DNA from: Flavobacterium sp. LC2016-13
GTDB taxonomy: Bacteria > Bacteroidota > Bacteroidia > Flavobacteriales > Flavobacteriaceae
NCBI RefSeq assembly: GCF_009707955.1
Contig: NZ_WMDQ01000008.1
Location: 186,001 to 250,000, forward strand
DNA length: 64,000 nucleotides
Reading direction: 5' to 3'
Positions 25,241-33,824 of the stretch are shown here, one piece after another. How positions within the stretch are numbered: the stretch's first letter is position 1; each line of letters starts with the position of its first letter. Under the pieces are notes generated by a model that did no database searches, had not been told where the DNA came from, and saw only the letters and a program-made list of their open reading frames with translations. A program made the position numbers and the translations under genes.

Positions 25241-25336
25241 TGTTTCAGGTTTCTAGTTTCAGGTTAATATAGCTTGTCTATAAACTAAAATTTACACAAC
25301 GTGTAAACCTGAAACTTGAAACAAAAGAAACCTGAA
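25241..25336. repeat. GAAACTTGAAAC-type simple repeat
   Basis: GTTTCAGGTTTCTAGTTTCA copies face reverse-complement GAAACTTGAAAC copies over about 95 bp, giving a long imperfect hairpin between the catalytic and membrane genes. Same family as 11189-11270. Confidence 0.65.
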
Positions 25337-25346
25337 ACTTTATTTT

Positions 25347-26396
25347 TTATCCAAATAAATTTCCGCCTTCTAATCTTGCTTTTAAATGTGCCTGAGCAAG
25401 GCGGGATCTTTTTCCTTCGGGACTTAAATCTAAGTGTGAGGTTCCGTCTTCATGTGTAAAATCAAAACCTAATTGTTTGGTTACAATTTTTAAATCTTCA
25501 ATATGTAGTTTTGTTGCAAATGCTTCTCCGGTATGTGGACAAACTGCCATTCCTTTTTTGATTCCTTCTTTCTTATAAATATGGGCTCCGATTTGTGCAG
25601 GACGCTGAATAATGTGAAAGAATTTTCCAAACGGAATCCATATTAAAAACATAATTACTGTTACGGCGTGTATTACGGCTAGAAAATCATATGCAAATCC
25701 TTTCATGAATTGATACGAATAGGTTAAGCATAAACCAGTAACTGAAATTGCAATTAATAAAATAAGCGGTAACAAATCTCCTTCAAAAGACTGTGTTGCA
25801 ATTAATCCGGGATTTGTTAATCTTCTTCTCAGATAATAAACGGATCCAATTATCACTAACCATGAAGACCAGTTTAAAGCATGAAAAATTAAAAATGCCA
25901 AAACGGATCCTATTTGGAAATCCATCATTTTGAATCCAAAAAAATGAGCTTCGTAAATAGAAATGGAATTGGGCGCAAGTGTAAAATGAATCCAGCCGAA
26001 GGTAAGCGGAATTGTAATGGCAAAAGCTGAAATACATCCTAAAGCAATACAAAAATGGGCAAACCAACGGTATTTGCTTCTTGGATAAATGAACTTTTGA
26101 ACAACAATATTCTCAACGGATTCTTTACCTAAAAACCATAAATGTTCAGCTATTTTTCCAGTAAATAAAAACTGTAAGCTTCGTTTAAAATACATCCATG
26201 TTGGTGGGCGTTGCAACCAAACTGTATAACGATATACAATTCCAAAAAAGGCGAATATTGTTCCGAACAGATACGTAATTAATGCTGCATCGAAATTTTG
26301 TAATTCTCTCGACCCATAAAATACAAATAGTATAGTAATTGCTGAGATGAAAGTTGCAACAAGTAAGGCTTTGGTATTAAAGGTTTTATTTTTCAT
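25347..26396 (-). CDS. Cytochrome-b-like (NarI/DsrM-like) membrane subunit
   Basis: A 349-residue integral membrane protein with about six hydrophobic segments in residues 10-270 and a soluble C-terminal tail of about 80 residues. Histidines inside or at the edges of helices (about His114, His172, His243 and His261) could ligate b-type hemes, as in NarI or DsrM. There is no N-terminal signal peptide beyond the first helix. The position between the NarK-like carrier and the catalytic subunit supports a role as quinol-oxidising membrane anchor of the nitrate reductase. The heme assignment is inferred from histidine placement only. Confidence 0.65.
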   Translation of the reverse strand: MKNKTFNTKALLVATFISAITILFVFYGSRELQNFDAALITYLFGTIFAFFGIVYRYTVWLQRPPTWMYFKRSLQFLFTGKIAEHLWFLGKESVENIVVQKFIYPRSKYRWFAHFCIALGCISAFAITIPLTFGWIHFTLAPNSISIYEAHFFGFKMMDFQIGSVLAFLIFHALNWSSWLVIIGSVYYLRRRLTNPGLIATQSFEGDLLPLILLIAISVTGLCLTYSYQFMKGFAYDFLAVIHAVTVIMFLIWIPFGKFFHIIQRPAQIGAHIYKKEGIKKGMAVCPHTGEAFATKLHIEDLKIVTKQLGFDFTHEDGTSHLDLSPEGKRSRLAQAHLKARLEGGNLFG

Positions 26397-26423
26397 CGTT
26401 AATTAGATTTAATGATTACTTTT

Positions 26424-28016
26424 TTAACTCGGTTTCTCACAACCTTTACGATTATAGAACCACCAATTTATACCTGTAGCTAATATAGTGAAAAAAGAAA
26501 CACCTATAAAGAATTGATTTACAGTACCATTAGCTGAAATATTATTTCCAATTAATTTAGAAAAGATAAATGGCCCAAATGCTGCAATCGCCGCCGTCCA
26601 ACCGATAACTCCAGCTGCCTGACGTTGATTTTCTGCAAAAATGATTGGATATTGTCTAAAAGTTCCTGCGTTTCCTATTCCGGTAAAAAAGAACATTCCT
26701 AAAATTACTGCGACAAAAAGAGGAAATTGATTCATACTTGTTGGGGCAACTAATCCTTCGGTGACTAAAATAACAGATCCTGCTAAAATTCCTAAACCTG
26801 TAATGGTTGTTAGTATTGCACCTCCTACTTTATCTGCAATAAAACCAAAAGCTATACGGCTCGCTGATCCTATTAACGGGCCATAAAATGCATAAACTAA
26901 AGGATCCGGAGCATTTGGAAAATCTCCATATAAGAATTTAATCATTAACGGAAAAGCTGCAGAAAGGCCTGCAAAAGTTCCAAAAGTCATTACGTAAGTA
27001 ATAGTACAATACCATGTATGTTTGTTCGAAAAAATATCCAGCTGCTCTTTTACAGAGGCTTTCATCGGTATACTTCTTAAGTAAAACCAACTTATAAATG
27101 ATAACAACAATAAGAAAGGAACATACCAAAAGGCAGCTGATTGTAAATATATCTCTTTGTTTTTTACTGCTGTATTATCTGGATTAATATCATTTATTAT
27201 TTTCTCCGCCAGTTTTGGATTTGCATTGGCTATGGATTTTGCTTTTGCCTTTACTGGTAAAGATGTAAAAAGAGCAACTTTATCATCAGACTTAATTGAT
27301 GTGCTAACTGAATCAATTATACTTTTTTTTACGTTTGCTAATATTTTGGTTTGAACCTCAGCATCAAGTGCGGCAAAAACTTCTTTTTGTTTTTCTATAG
27401 TTGAGTTCTGAAAAACATTTATTGCTTCTTTAGGATCAATACTTGTAAATACAGTTGCAGCACCATAAATTCCAACACTAATAATAAGTGGCGTAACAAA
27501 CTGTGCTACCGAAACACCAAAATTTCCAATTCCCGCCTGAATTCCAAGTGCTGTACCTTTAAGTCTTTTAGGAAAAAACAAGCTTGTACTTGGCATATAA
27601 GAAGAGAAATCTCCACCTCCAAAACCAGTTGTAAATGCCAAAACAGCAAATACCCAAAATGGTGTGTTTATATTCATTACTGCAAAACCAATTCCTATTA
27701 CGGGAATTAATTTAATTGCTGTTGCAAATGATACTACATGTCTTGTTCCAAATATTGGTAAAATAAAGGTATGAATGATTCTTAAAAAACCCGCAGCCAA
27801 CCCGGGAATTGCTGTTAACCAAAACAATTGATCTTTTGAAAAATTAAATCCCAATCCGGGTAATTTAACAGCAATAACACTCATCATAAACCAAGAGGCA
27901 AATGATAATATAAGGGTAAGTGTTGTTATTGTTAAAGTTCTCCAGGCTGTTTTGCTTCCGTTAGAGTTCCAAAACGTATCATCTTCAGGCTCCCATTTGT
28001 CTAACCATGTTTTCAT
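26424..28016 (-). CDS. NarK-like MFS transporter with a helical insertion
   Basis: A 530-residue MFS protein of the nitrate/nitrite porter group. I start at MKTWLDKWEP (28016), 17 bp after the stop of the upstream narK2; the longer frame runs into that gene. Signatures are FTTGFGGGDFSSYMPSTSLFFPKRLKG and FFTGIGNAGTFRQYP. About 100 residues (roughly 190-290) form a soluble, charged, helical insertion (KEAINVFQNSTIEKQKEVFA ... NPKLAEKIINDINPDN) between the two halves. Together with narK2 it probably forms a nitrate/nitrite pair for the cytoplasmic reductase encoded downstream. Direction of transport is unknown. Confidence 0.85.
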   Translation of the reverse strand: MKTWLDKWEPEDDTFWNSNGSKTAWRTLTITTLTLILSFASWFMMSVIAVKLPGLGFNFSKDQLFWLTAIPGLAAGFLRIIHTFILPIFGTRHVVSFATAIKLIPVIGIGFAVMNINTPFWVFAVLAFTTGFGGGDFSSYMPSTSLFFPKRLKGTALGIQAGIGNFGVSVAQFVTPLIISVGIYGAATVFTSIDPKEAINVFQNSTIEKQKEVFAALDAEVQTKILANVKKSIIDSVSTSIKSDDKVALFTSLPVKAKAKSIANANPKLAEKIINDINPDNTAVKNKEIYLQSAAFWYVPFLLLLSFISWFYLRSIPMKASVKEQLDIFSNKHTWYCTITYVMTFGTFAGLSAAFPLMIKFLYGDFPNAPDPLVYAFYGPLIGSASRIAFGFIADKVGGAILTTITGLGILAGSVILVTEGLVAPTSMNQFPLFVAVILGMFFFTGIGNAGTFRQYPIIFAENQRQAAGVIGWTAAIAAFGPFIFSKLIGNNISANGTVNQFFIGVSFFTILATGINWWFYNRKGCEKPS

Positions 28017-28033
28017 ATATTCTTGTTTAATTT

Positions 28034-29509
28034 TTAATGATTGTGTTCTATTTCTCTGGTGAAATTTGGTGATTTTGTTCTCATTACATTGATGATTGTT
28101 CGATGCATCCACAATAAACAAAGAACCGATACGATGAAAATAAAAATCCATGAACTCGTCCAGAGTCCGGTGTAATTAAGAAGATAACCAAAGATAATTG
28201 GTCCAATAAAACCGCCTAGACCACCTATTAATCCTACCATTCCTCCAACAACACCAACTTCGTTAGGAAAGTATTCCGGAATATGTTTGTAAACGGCAGC
28301 TTTTCCTATTCCCCATGAAATTCCTATCAGAATCACTAAAATGAGATAAACCCAAAGATTGGCGCTAAACTTAATTTGTGTTACGCCCTGAGCTAATAAT
28401 TCTTTCTTTTTAACTTCCTGATTCTGTTTTACAACAATTTCCTGCCATGAATTTTTTATCGGAAAAATGGCTGTATCATCATTATTTGAAATTTGCTTTT
28501 CATTGATTTTATGTATTTTCCCGTTTATGATAATTTCATTAGCAGAAATCTCTGTAACTATACCATTTGTAGAAGCCAAAACTCCGGGACCGGCTGTAAA
28601 TATTTCCATTTTTGGAAACATCAACAGAAAACTAATTACAATTGATGAGCCTAAAACCCAATACATTACTTTTCGAGCACCAAACTTATCTGACAAATAA
28701 CCTCCAAAAGCTCTGATGATTCCGGAAGGCAAACTAAACATTGTAGCAAACATTCCTCCCATTACGAGTGTTGTATGGTATACATTCATAAAATTGGGAA
28801 GAAGCCATTGTGAGTACGCCACAAAAAATCCAAAAACTAAAAAATAATAAGCTCCAAAACGCCAAACCCGAATATTTTTAAGCGGAGACATCAATTGCTT
28901 CATTGTTTTTGAAACTCCCTGATTCGTTTTATTTTTAGCAAAAACAATAAACAGTATTCCAATAATGACCAATGTCACTGCATAAATAACAGGCAACATT
29001 TTCCATCCGTTTACAGGATCTTTTTCTGATAAATGATTTAATAAAGTTGGAACAATAAAAGTTGTAATGGCTGCACCGGCATTTCCCATTCCGAAAATAC
29101 CTAACGCCCTTCCCTGCCATTCTTTTGGGTACCAAATCGAGGTATAACCAATCCCTACTGCAAAACTTGTTCCTACTAATCCGAAGAAAAAACTTAATAC
29201 AGCAAAACTCCAGAATGATCCGGCAAAAGGAAGCAGAAACAATGGAACGGAACAAAGTAATAATAAAATTGAAAATACAATTTTACCGCCATATTTGTCT
29301 GTCAAAATACCAATGGGAAGTCGAAATACTGAACCTGATAAAATAGGGATTCCTAATAACCAGCCTGTTTCAACCACTGTCCAGTTAAATATTCCTTTGT
29401 CTACGAGATAAGTAACCAGAACACCATTTAGTGTCCAACATGCAAAACATATCGTAAACGCTAATGTATTTAGAAACAAAATTCTGTGAGATTGAGATAG
29501 ACTACTCAT
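28034..29509 (-). CDS. narK: NarK-type nitrate/nitrite transporter (MFS), copy 2
   Basis: A 491-residue paralogue of the protein at 774-2252; the two start almost identically (SLSQSHRILFLNTLAFT) and share all glycine-rich NarK signatures. It also has the lipoyl-like insertion at about residues 305-385 (GIVTEISANEIIING ... VKQNQEVKKKELLAQG). It is the first gene of the minus-strand operon leading to the membrane-linked nitrate reductase. Upstream is a 5-4-5 palindrome at the spacing expected for an FNR/CRP-family activator. The second copy thus appears tied to respiration or low oxygen, while copy 1 is tied to the NarL-like system. Confidence 0.9.
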   Translation of the reverse strand: MSSLSQSHRILFLNTLAFTICFACWTLNGVLVTYLVDKGIFNWTVVETGWLLGIPILSGSVFRLPIGILTDKYGGKIVFSILLLLCSVPLFLLPFAGSFWSFAVLSFFFGLVGTSFAVGIGYTSIWYPKEWQGRALGIFGMGNAGAAITTFIVPTLLNHLSEKDPVNGWKMLPVIYAVTLVIIGILFIVFAKNKTNQGVSKTMKQLMSPLKNIRVWRFGAYYFLVFGFFVAYSQWLLPNFMNVYHTTLVMGGMFATMFSLPSGIIRAFGGYLSDKFGARKVMYWVLGSSIVISFLLMFPKMEIFTAGPGVLASTNGIVTEISANEIIINGKIHKINEKQISNNDDTAIFPIKNSWQEIVVKQNQEVKKKELLAQGVTQIKFSANLWVYLILVILIGISWGIGKAAVYKHIPEYFPNEVGVVGGMVGLIGGLGGFIGPIIFGYLLNYTGLWTSSWIFIFIVSVLCLLWMHRTIINVMRTKSPNFTREIEHNH

Positions 29510-29578
29510 AAAAGACTATTTATATGTATTTGAAACAAATCGCGATTTAATAAAATTTGATTTTTCTAATTTTAAGCG

Positions 29579-29622
29579 CAAAATTAAATAGATAAATTCT
29601 TACATAAAATGACATTTGTCAT
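29579..29622 (-). promoter_or_regulatory. FNR/CRP-type palindrome and -7 box of the narK2 operon
   Basis: ATGACATTTGTCAT (29609-29622) has half-sites ATGAC and GTCAT separated by 4 bp. A minus-strand -7 box TAATTTTG lies at 29586-29579, so the palindrome centre is about 42 bp before the inferred start site, the class II activator position. Confidence 0.55.
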
Positions 29623-30150
29623 ATAGCAAGAGCTTGCCTGTTTGTTTAATATTTAGAAGAGAAAAACATTTATTAAAATAATGTGTAGTAGGCAGATAAA
29701 TCCAGTGTAGTAAAATATAAAATATTCAGTGCCAGTATTTTTGCATAAATTTAGTAATAAAATTCTATACAAATAAGATTTAATTTCATTTTATAAAGTT
29801 AAAGAACTCATTTACTTATAATTACAATTTATTATGAATGCAAAATTCTCTTTTTGATAATGTTTCTGTAGAAGTTGTTAATCTGGCATTTACGCATAAA
29901 AAATTATCGTCTTTGGATAAATTGACTTTTAAATGACGTTTTTAGACATGAAGCAGAATATAGGAAGTAATTAAAAATGAATAAATTAAGTATAAAATAC
30001 TACATTTTTATGATATTGAAATAGTTTTTTTAACATTTATAAAAACTCAAAAATAACATACTAAATTATTAATAATCAATTATTTAACAACAAAAAACAC
30101 TTTATATTCCAGGCCATAAATTGTCCTGTTTAAAAAAAAACATATTTTTT
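29623..30150. other. AT-rich intergenic region without a supported gene
   Basis: About 530 bp between the divergent narK2 operon and the SusC leader promoter. I see no ORF with coding character, no repeat family seen elsewhere in the window and no terminator. A weak palindrome near 29990 (AGTATAAAATACT) is probably chance in AT-rich DNA. Confidence 0.6.
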
Positions 30151-30181
30151 TTTGGTTTTTATTATATTAAAATTAACTTTG
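30151..30181 (+). promoter_or_regulatory. Promoter of the SusC/SusD-sulfatase leader
   Basis: TTTGG at 30151-30155 and TAACTTTG at 30174-30181 fit the Bacteroidota -33 (TTTG) and -7 (TAnnTTTG) boxes with a 19-bp gap. Transcription would start near the TCTATAGGATTAGTAGAG segment (30182-30199), which recurs almost unchanged at 46051-46068. The same geometry is seen at 46020-46050. Confidence 0.7.
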
Positions 30182-30235
30182 TCTATAGGATTAGTAGAGT
30201 TTAAAATAATATTTCAAACCATAAAGAACTAAATT

Positions 30236-30325
30236 TTGAAAACAACAGAAAGCATATCGTATTACATCTTTCCTAAAAATTACACAAATAGCAATTTTTG
30301 TTATATGTGTTTCTGTTGTTGTTAA
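30236..30325 (+). CDS. Cysteine-rich leader peptide, copy 1
   Basis: A 29-codon ORF that begins at TTG 30236; an in-frame TAA at 30230 rules out a longer start. It ends SNFCYMCFCCC, with five Cys in the last eight codons. A paralogous ORF at 46093-46179 keeps the frame over about 15 substitutions, with several synonymous changes, and differs in length by exactly one Cys codon. That is evidence for translation. Bases 30241-30251 are perfectly complementary to 30310-30320, the start of the Cys codons, so ribosome stalling at Cys codons could alter the RNA fold. Role inferred: sensing of charged tRNA-Cys to control the downstream SusC/SusD-sulfatase genes. Confidence 0.7.
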   Translation: MKTTESISYYIFPKNYTNSNFCYMCFCCC

Positions 30326-30517
30326 ATCTCTCGACCATATATCGTTTATGTTGATTTCCTTTAAGTCAAATCTAAAAACGAATCTTTTTAAAATTCACCA
30401 AAGCATAGCTTTAAAATATTCCAAAAATCTATTTGATACATTAGTTTGTATTAAAATGATTCTTGAAACCACACCTATAAATCCAAAAGAAAATAACTAA
30501 TAACTAAAAAAACTAAA

Positions 30518-30550
30518 ATGAAAAATATGCAAACCTGTTGCTGTAAATAA
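30518..30550 (+). CDS. Second mini-ORF MKNMQTCCCK before SusC
   Basis: A ten-codon ORF (ATG 30518 to TAA 30548-30550) with three consecutive Cys codons (TGT TGC TGT), placed 5 bp before a 10-bp hairpin. The layout is that of a classical attenuator leader peptide. The copy upstream of the 46.4-kb sulfatase has the hairpin but not this Cys run. Confidence 0.65.
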   Translation: MKNMQTCCCK

Positions 30551-30555
30551 AAAAA

Positions 30556-30605
30556 GCCATTTCTGCGGCAACAGAAATGGCGAGGCTTAAAGAACATTTA
30601 TCACT
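30556..30605 (+). promoter_or_regulatory. Conserved leader hairpin and adjacent 19-nt element, copy 1
   Basis: GCCATTTCTG (30556-30565) pairs with CAGAAATGGC (30572-30581). TTAAAGAACATTTATCACT (30587-30605) follows and is identical to 46409-46427. There is no T run after the stem, so it is not a standard intrinsic terminator. It could be an attenuator, an RNA-stability element or a protein-binding site. Confidence 0.6.
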
Positions 30606-30682
30606 AAATCAAGGAAACAATCAGAGCGTTGAAAATTCAACACTCAGGGTGCCTTGTTAATTACTTAAACCAGTACAAAGAA

Positions 30683-33600
30683 ATGAAAAAAAATTTAAAA
30701 ACATATTCATTACTATTTCTCCTGCTCCTGACGGCGGGGATTAATGCACAAAATACGACACCACTTATACAGTCGAAACTTGACGGAACTGTTGTTGATG
30801 ACATTACTAATCAACCAATTATAGGTGCTTCTATAAATATTAAAGGAACAACACACGGCGTTGTAACCGATGCAGAAGGAAAATTTTATTTTCAAACCGG
30901 GCAAAAATTACCTTACACTTTAATCGTAACTTATATTGGATATAAGAAACTAGAAATAATCGTAGACAAAAATCCGGTTACGATTAGCTTAAAAGAAGAA
31001 AGACAAGAACTTGACGAATTAGTTGTTGTTGGATACGGAACTCAAAAAAGAAAAGATATTACGGGTTCTGTAGCTTCTGTACCAAAAGCAAATTTATCTC
31101 AGGTAACCTCATCGGCAGATAACTTACTTAGAGGCGCTGTTGCCGGGGTTGTAGTTACACAAAGTTCAGGTCGTCCTGGCGCATCTTCAAGTGTACGTAT
31201 TCGTGGAGGAAACTCTATTACAGCGGGAAATGAACCTTTGTATGTTGTTGATGGAATCTTAATTTATAATGACAATAATAATGGCTCTGCGGGAGTTTCT
31301 TTTGCAGGAGCAAGCATCAACGTATTGTCTACTATAAATCCTGCTGATATTGAATCTATCGAAGTTTTGAAAGATGCATCTGCAACTGCCATTTATGGTT
31401 CAAGAGGATCAAATGGTGTTGTAATTATCACCACCAAAAAAGGTACAAAAGGTCAGGATAATATTTCATACCAGGGTTATTTTGGATTTCAGGATGTCTC
31501 TAAAAAACTTCATTTAATGAATGCCAGCCAATGGGCAAGTTTACGAAATGATGTTCAGGCAAGTATTGGTCAGGCGCCTTCTTTTACTGATGCGCAAATC
31601 GAAGCCTTTAAAACTTCTGGCGGATACGATTGGCAATCTGCAGCATTTAGATCTGCAGCTCCGGTACAAAATCATCAGTTGTCTTTTTCCGGAGGTGACG
31701 AAAGATCTCGCTATGCTATTTCTGCCGGATATTTTGATCAGGAAGGAACTGTTATCGGATCTGATTTTAAAAGAATCTCTCTTCGAATTAACTACGAGAA
31801 AAATTACTCTCAAAATTTTAAATTTGGTGTAAATGCCAATTATAGTAACTCAATCTCAAATGGCGTTGGAACTAACGGAAGTGGCGGAAGAACTCCAAAC
31901 CCTTTGGTTAGTGCAGTTTTAACAGCACCGGTTGTTCCTATTAAAAATGCTGATGGAAGCTATAACGTAACTACAAATCCTTACGCAACTTCTGTAAATG
32001 GCTTTGTTCCGAATCCTATTAATGATTTGGAAAATACGATTAACGAAACTAAAATCAATAGAATTCTAACGAGTTTATTTGGTGAATATAAAATCACTAA
32101 AAAACTGACGGCGAAAATTGCCGTAAGTGGCGACGTTATTAATACAAAACAAAACTATTATGCGCCTGCAAATACAACAAACGGTGCAGGAACAAAAGGT
32201 TTGGCTTCTATTGGAGACCGATTGGTAAGTTCTGTTTTAAATGAAAACACTTTGAATTATAACACAACTTTCGGTGAAAACCATAAATTTTCAGCTTTAG
32301 GAGGTTATACTCTTCAATATACGCAAGGAGAAACGGTTACTGCAGGTGCAAACACTTTTGTAAACGATGCAAATACTTATAACTCAATTCAGGATGGTGT
32401 TGCGGTAAAACCATATAGTGATGCTTTCGAAAGTGTTTTAAAATCATGGCTTGCCAGAGTAAATTATTCTTATAAAGGAAAATATAACTTTACACTTTCC
32501 GCTCGTGCAGATGGTTCTTCAAGATTTGGTTCTGAGTCACTTTGGGGTTATTTCCCTTCTGCAGGTTTCTCCTGGAATATTACTGATGAAGAATTTGCAA
32601 ACAATATTAAAGGCGTAACCGAAGCTAAACTTAGACTTACAGCGGGAACTACAGGAAACCAGGAAATTGGAAATTATCTTTCATTGGCTTCAATGGGTTC
32701 TGTAAATTATTCTTTTGGAGGTACATTATATACCGGATTGGCTCCTACCCGATTGGCAAATCCTGATTTAAAATGGGAAAAAACAACGCAATATAATGTT
32801 GGTTTGGATTTGTCATTATTAGACAGAAAAGTAAATTTTGTTTTTGATGTTTATTACAAAAAAACAAACGATTTATTAATCAGCGTTCCTGTTCCGTTAA
32901 CTTCTGGATATGCTAGTGTACTTCAAAATATTGGAGGTGTTGAAAATAAAGGTATTGAAATTGGTTTAACTACTGAAAACCTAAAATCAGAACATTTTTC
33001 ATGGAACTCAAACATTGTGTTTTCTGCTAACAGAAACAAAGTGGTTTCTATAGGGAACGGAGTTGATCAGTTTTTTCCTGTTGTACCAAACGGTTCATTA
33101 TTGCAACAACAGCCTGTGACCGTAAAAGTTGGTCTGCCTTTGGGAACTTTCTGGGGATACAAAACAAACGGTATTTTCCAGACTCAGGAAGAAATTAATA
33201 CACAACCAAAAATAAACAGTTTAGCCAACACAAAAATTGGAGACAGAAAATATGTTGATACTAACGGCGACGGTGCAATTACAGCTCTTGACAAAGGAAA
33301 TTTAGGAACATCACAACCAAAGTTTGTTGCAAGTTTCAGCAACACGGTTTCATATCGTGATTTTGATTTGAATTTCTCTTTTCAGGGATCTTATGGAGCA
33401 AAAATATTCAATGCTTTAAACCAACAATTAGAAATTTCTACTCTTGGAACCAATGCTAATGTTACGTTAGAAGATCGTTGGACACCGGCAAACCCAAGCA
33501 ACGAAGTTCCGAGAGCGTCAAGTTCTCCTTTAGGAATTGTTTCTGAGCGTTATGTAGAAGATGCTTCTTTCGTGAGATTAAAATTAATCACACTTGGTTA

Positions 33601-33808
33601 CACATTACCAAAAAGCATTTCTAAAAAATTGGGAGCAGTTAGCGTGAAATTTTATGTCTCTGCCGAAAATCTGGTTACATGGACAAAATATACCGGATAT
33701 GATCCGGAGGTAAGTTCATACGAACAAAACAACTTATATCCGGGAATTGATTTTGGTTCTTATCCAAACTCAAAAACATTCATCTCGGGACTGAACGTAA
33801 CTTTCTAA
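30683..33808 (+). CDS. susC: SusC-type TonB-dependent outer membrane transporter
   Basis: A 1041-residue SusC/RagA-family receptor, started at MKKNLKTYSLLF (30683), which gives a proper signal peptide ending in GINAQ; the longer frame adds 18 residues without signal character. Residues about 35-115 are a carboxypeptidase-like regulatory domain (GTVVDDITNQPIIGASINIKGT). The plug follows with the DELVVVGYGTQKRKDITGSV box and the IEVLKDASATAIYGSRGSNGVV signature. The rest is a 22-strand barrel ending in an aromatic-rich strand (FISGLNVTF). It imports oligomeric or sulfated substrate with the SusD encoded 16 bp downstream. Nearby sulfatases suggest a sulfated ligand. Expression is probably under the Cys-rich leader. 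Confidence 0.95.
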   Translation: MKKNLKTYSLLFLLLLTAGINAQNTTPLIQSKLDGTVVDDITNQPIIGASINIKGTTHGVVTDAEGKFYFQTGQKLPYTLIVTYIGYKKLEIIVDKNPVTISLKEERQELDELVVVGYGTQKRKDITGSVASVPKANLSQVTSSADNLLRGAVAGVVVTQSSGRPGASSSVRIRGGNSITAGNEPLYVVDGILIYNDNNNGSAGVSFAGASINVLSTINPADIESIEVLKDASATAIYGSRGSNGVVIITTKKGTKGQDNISYQGYFGFQDVSKKLHLMNASQWASLRNDVQASIGQAPSFTDAQIEAFKTSGGYDWQSAAFRSAAPVQNHQLSFSGGDERSRYAISAGYFDQEGTVIGSDFKRISLRINYEKNYSQNFKFGVNANYSNSISNGVGTNGSGGRTPNPLVSAVLTAPVVPIKNADGSYNVTTNPYATSVNGFVPNPINDLENTINETKINRILTSLFGEYKITKKLTAKIAVSGDVINTKQNYYAPANTTNGAGTKGLASIGDRLVSSVLNENTLNYNTTFGENHKFSALGGYTLQYTQGETVTAGANTFVNDANTYNSIQDGVAVKPYSDAFESVLKSWLARVNYSYKGKYNFTLSARADGSSRFGSESLWGYFPSAGFSWNITDEEFANNIKGVTEAKLRLTAGTTGNQEIGNYLSLASMGSVNYSFGGTLYTGLAPTRLANPDLKWEKTTQYNVGLDLSLLDRKVNFVFDVYYKKTNDLLISVPVPLTSGYASVLQNIGGVENKGIEIGLTTENLKSEHFSWNSNIVFSANRNKVVSIGNGVDQFFPVVPNGSLLQQQPVTVKVGLPLGTFWGYKTNGIFQTQEEINTQPKINSLANTKIGDRKYVDTNGDGAITALDKGNLGTSQPKFVASFSNTVSYRDFDLNFSFQGSYGAKIFNALNQQLEISTLGTNANVTLEDRWTPANPSNEVPRASSSPLGIVSERYVEDASFVRLKLITLGYTLPKSISKKLGAVSVKFYVSAENLVTWTKYTGYDPEVSSYEQNNLYPGIDFGSYPNSKTFISGLNVTF

Positions 33809-33824
33809 GTAAAAAAAATATAAA

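Noticed and set aside
29985..30003. AGTATAAAATACT palindrome resembling the NarL-like sites
   Set aside because: Spacing is 5-3-5 and the heptamers do not match; no nearby promoter fits. Probably chance in AT-rich DNA.
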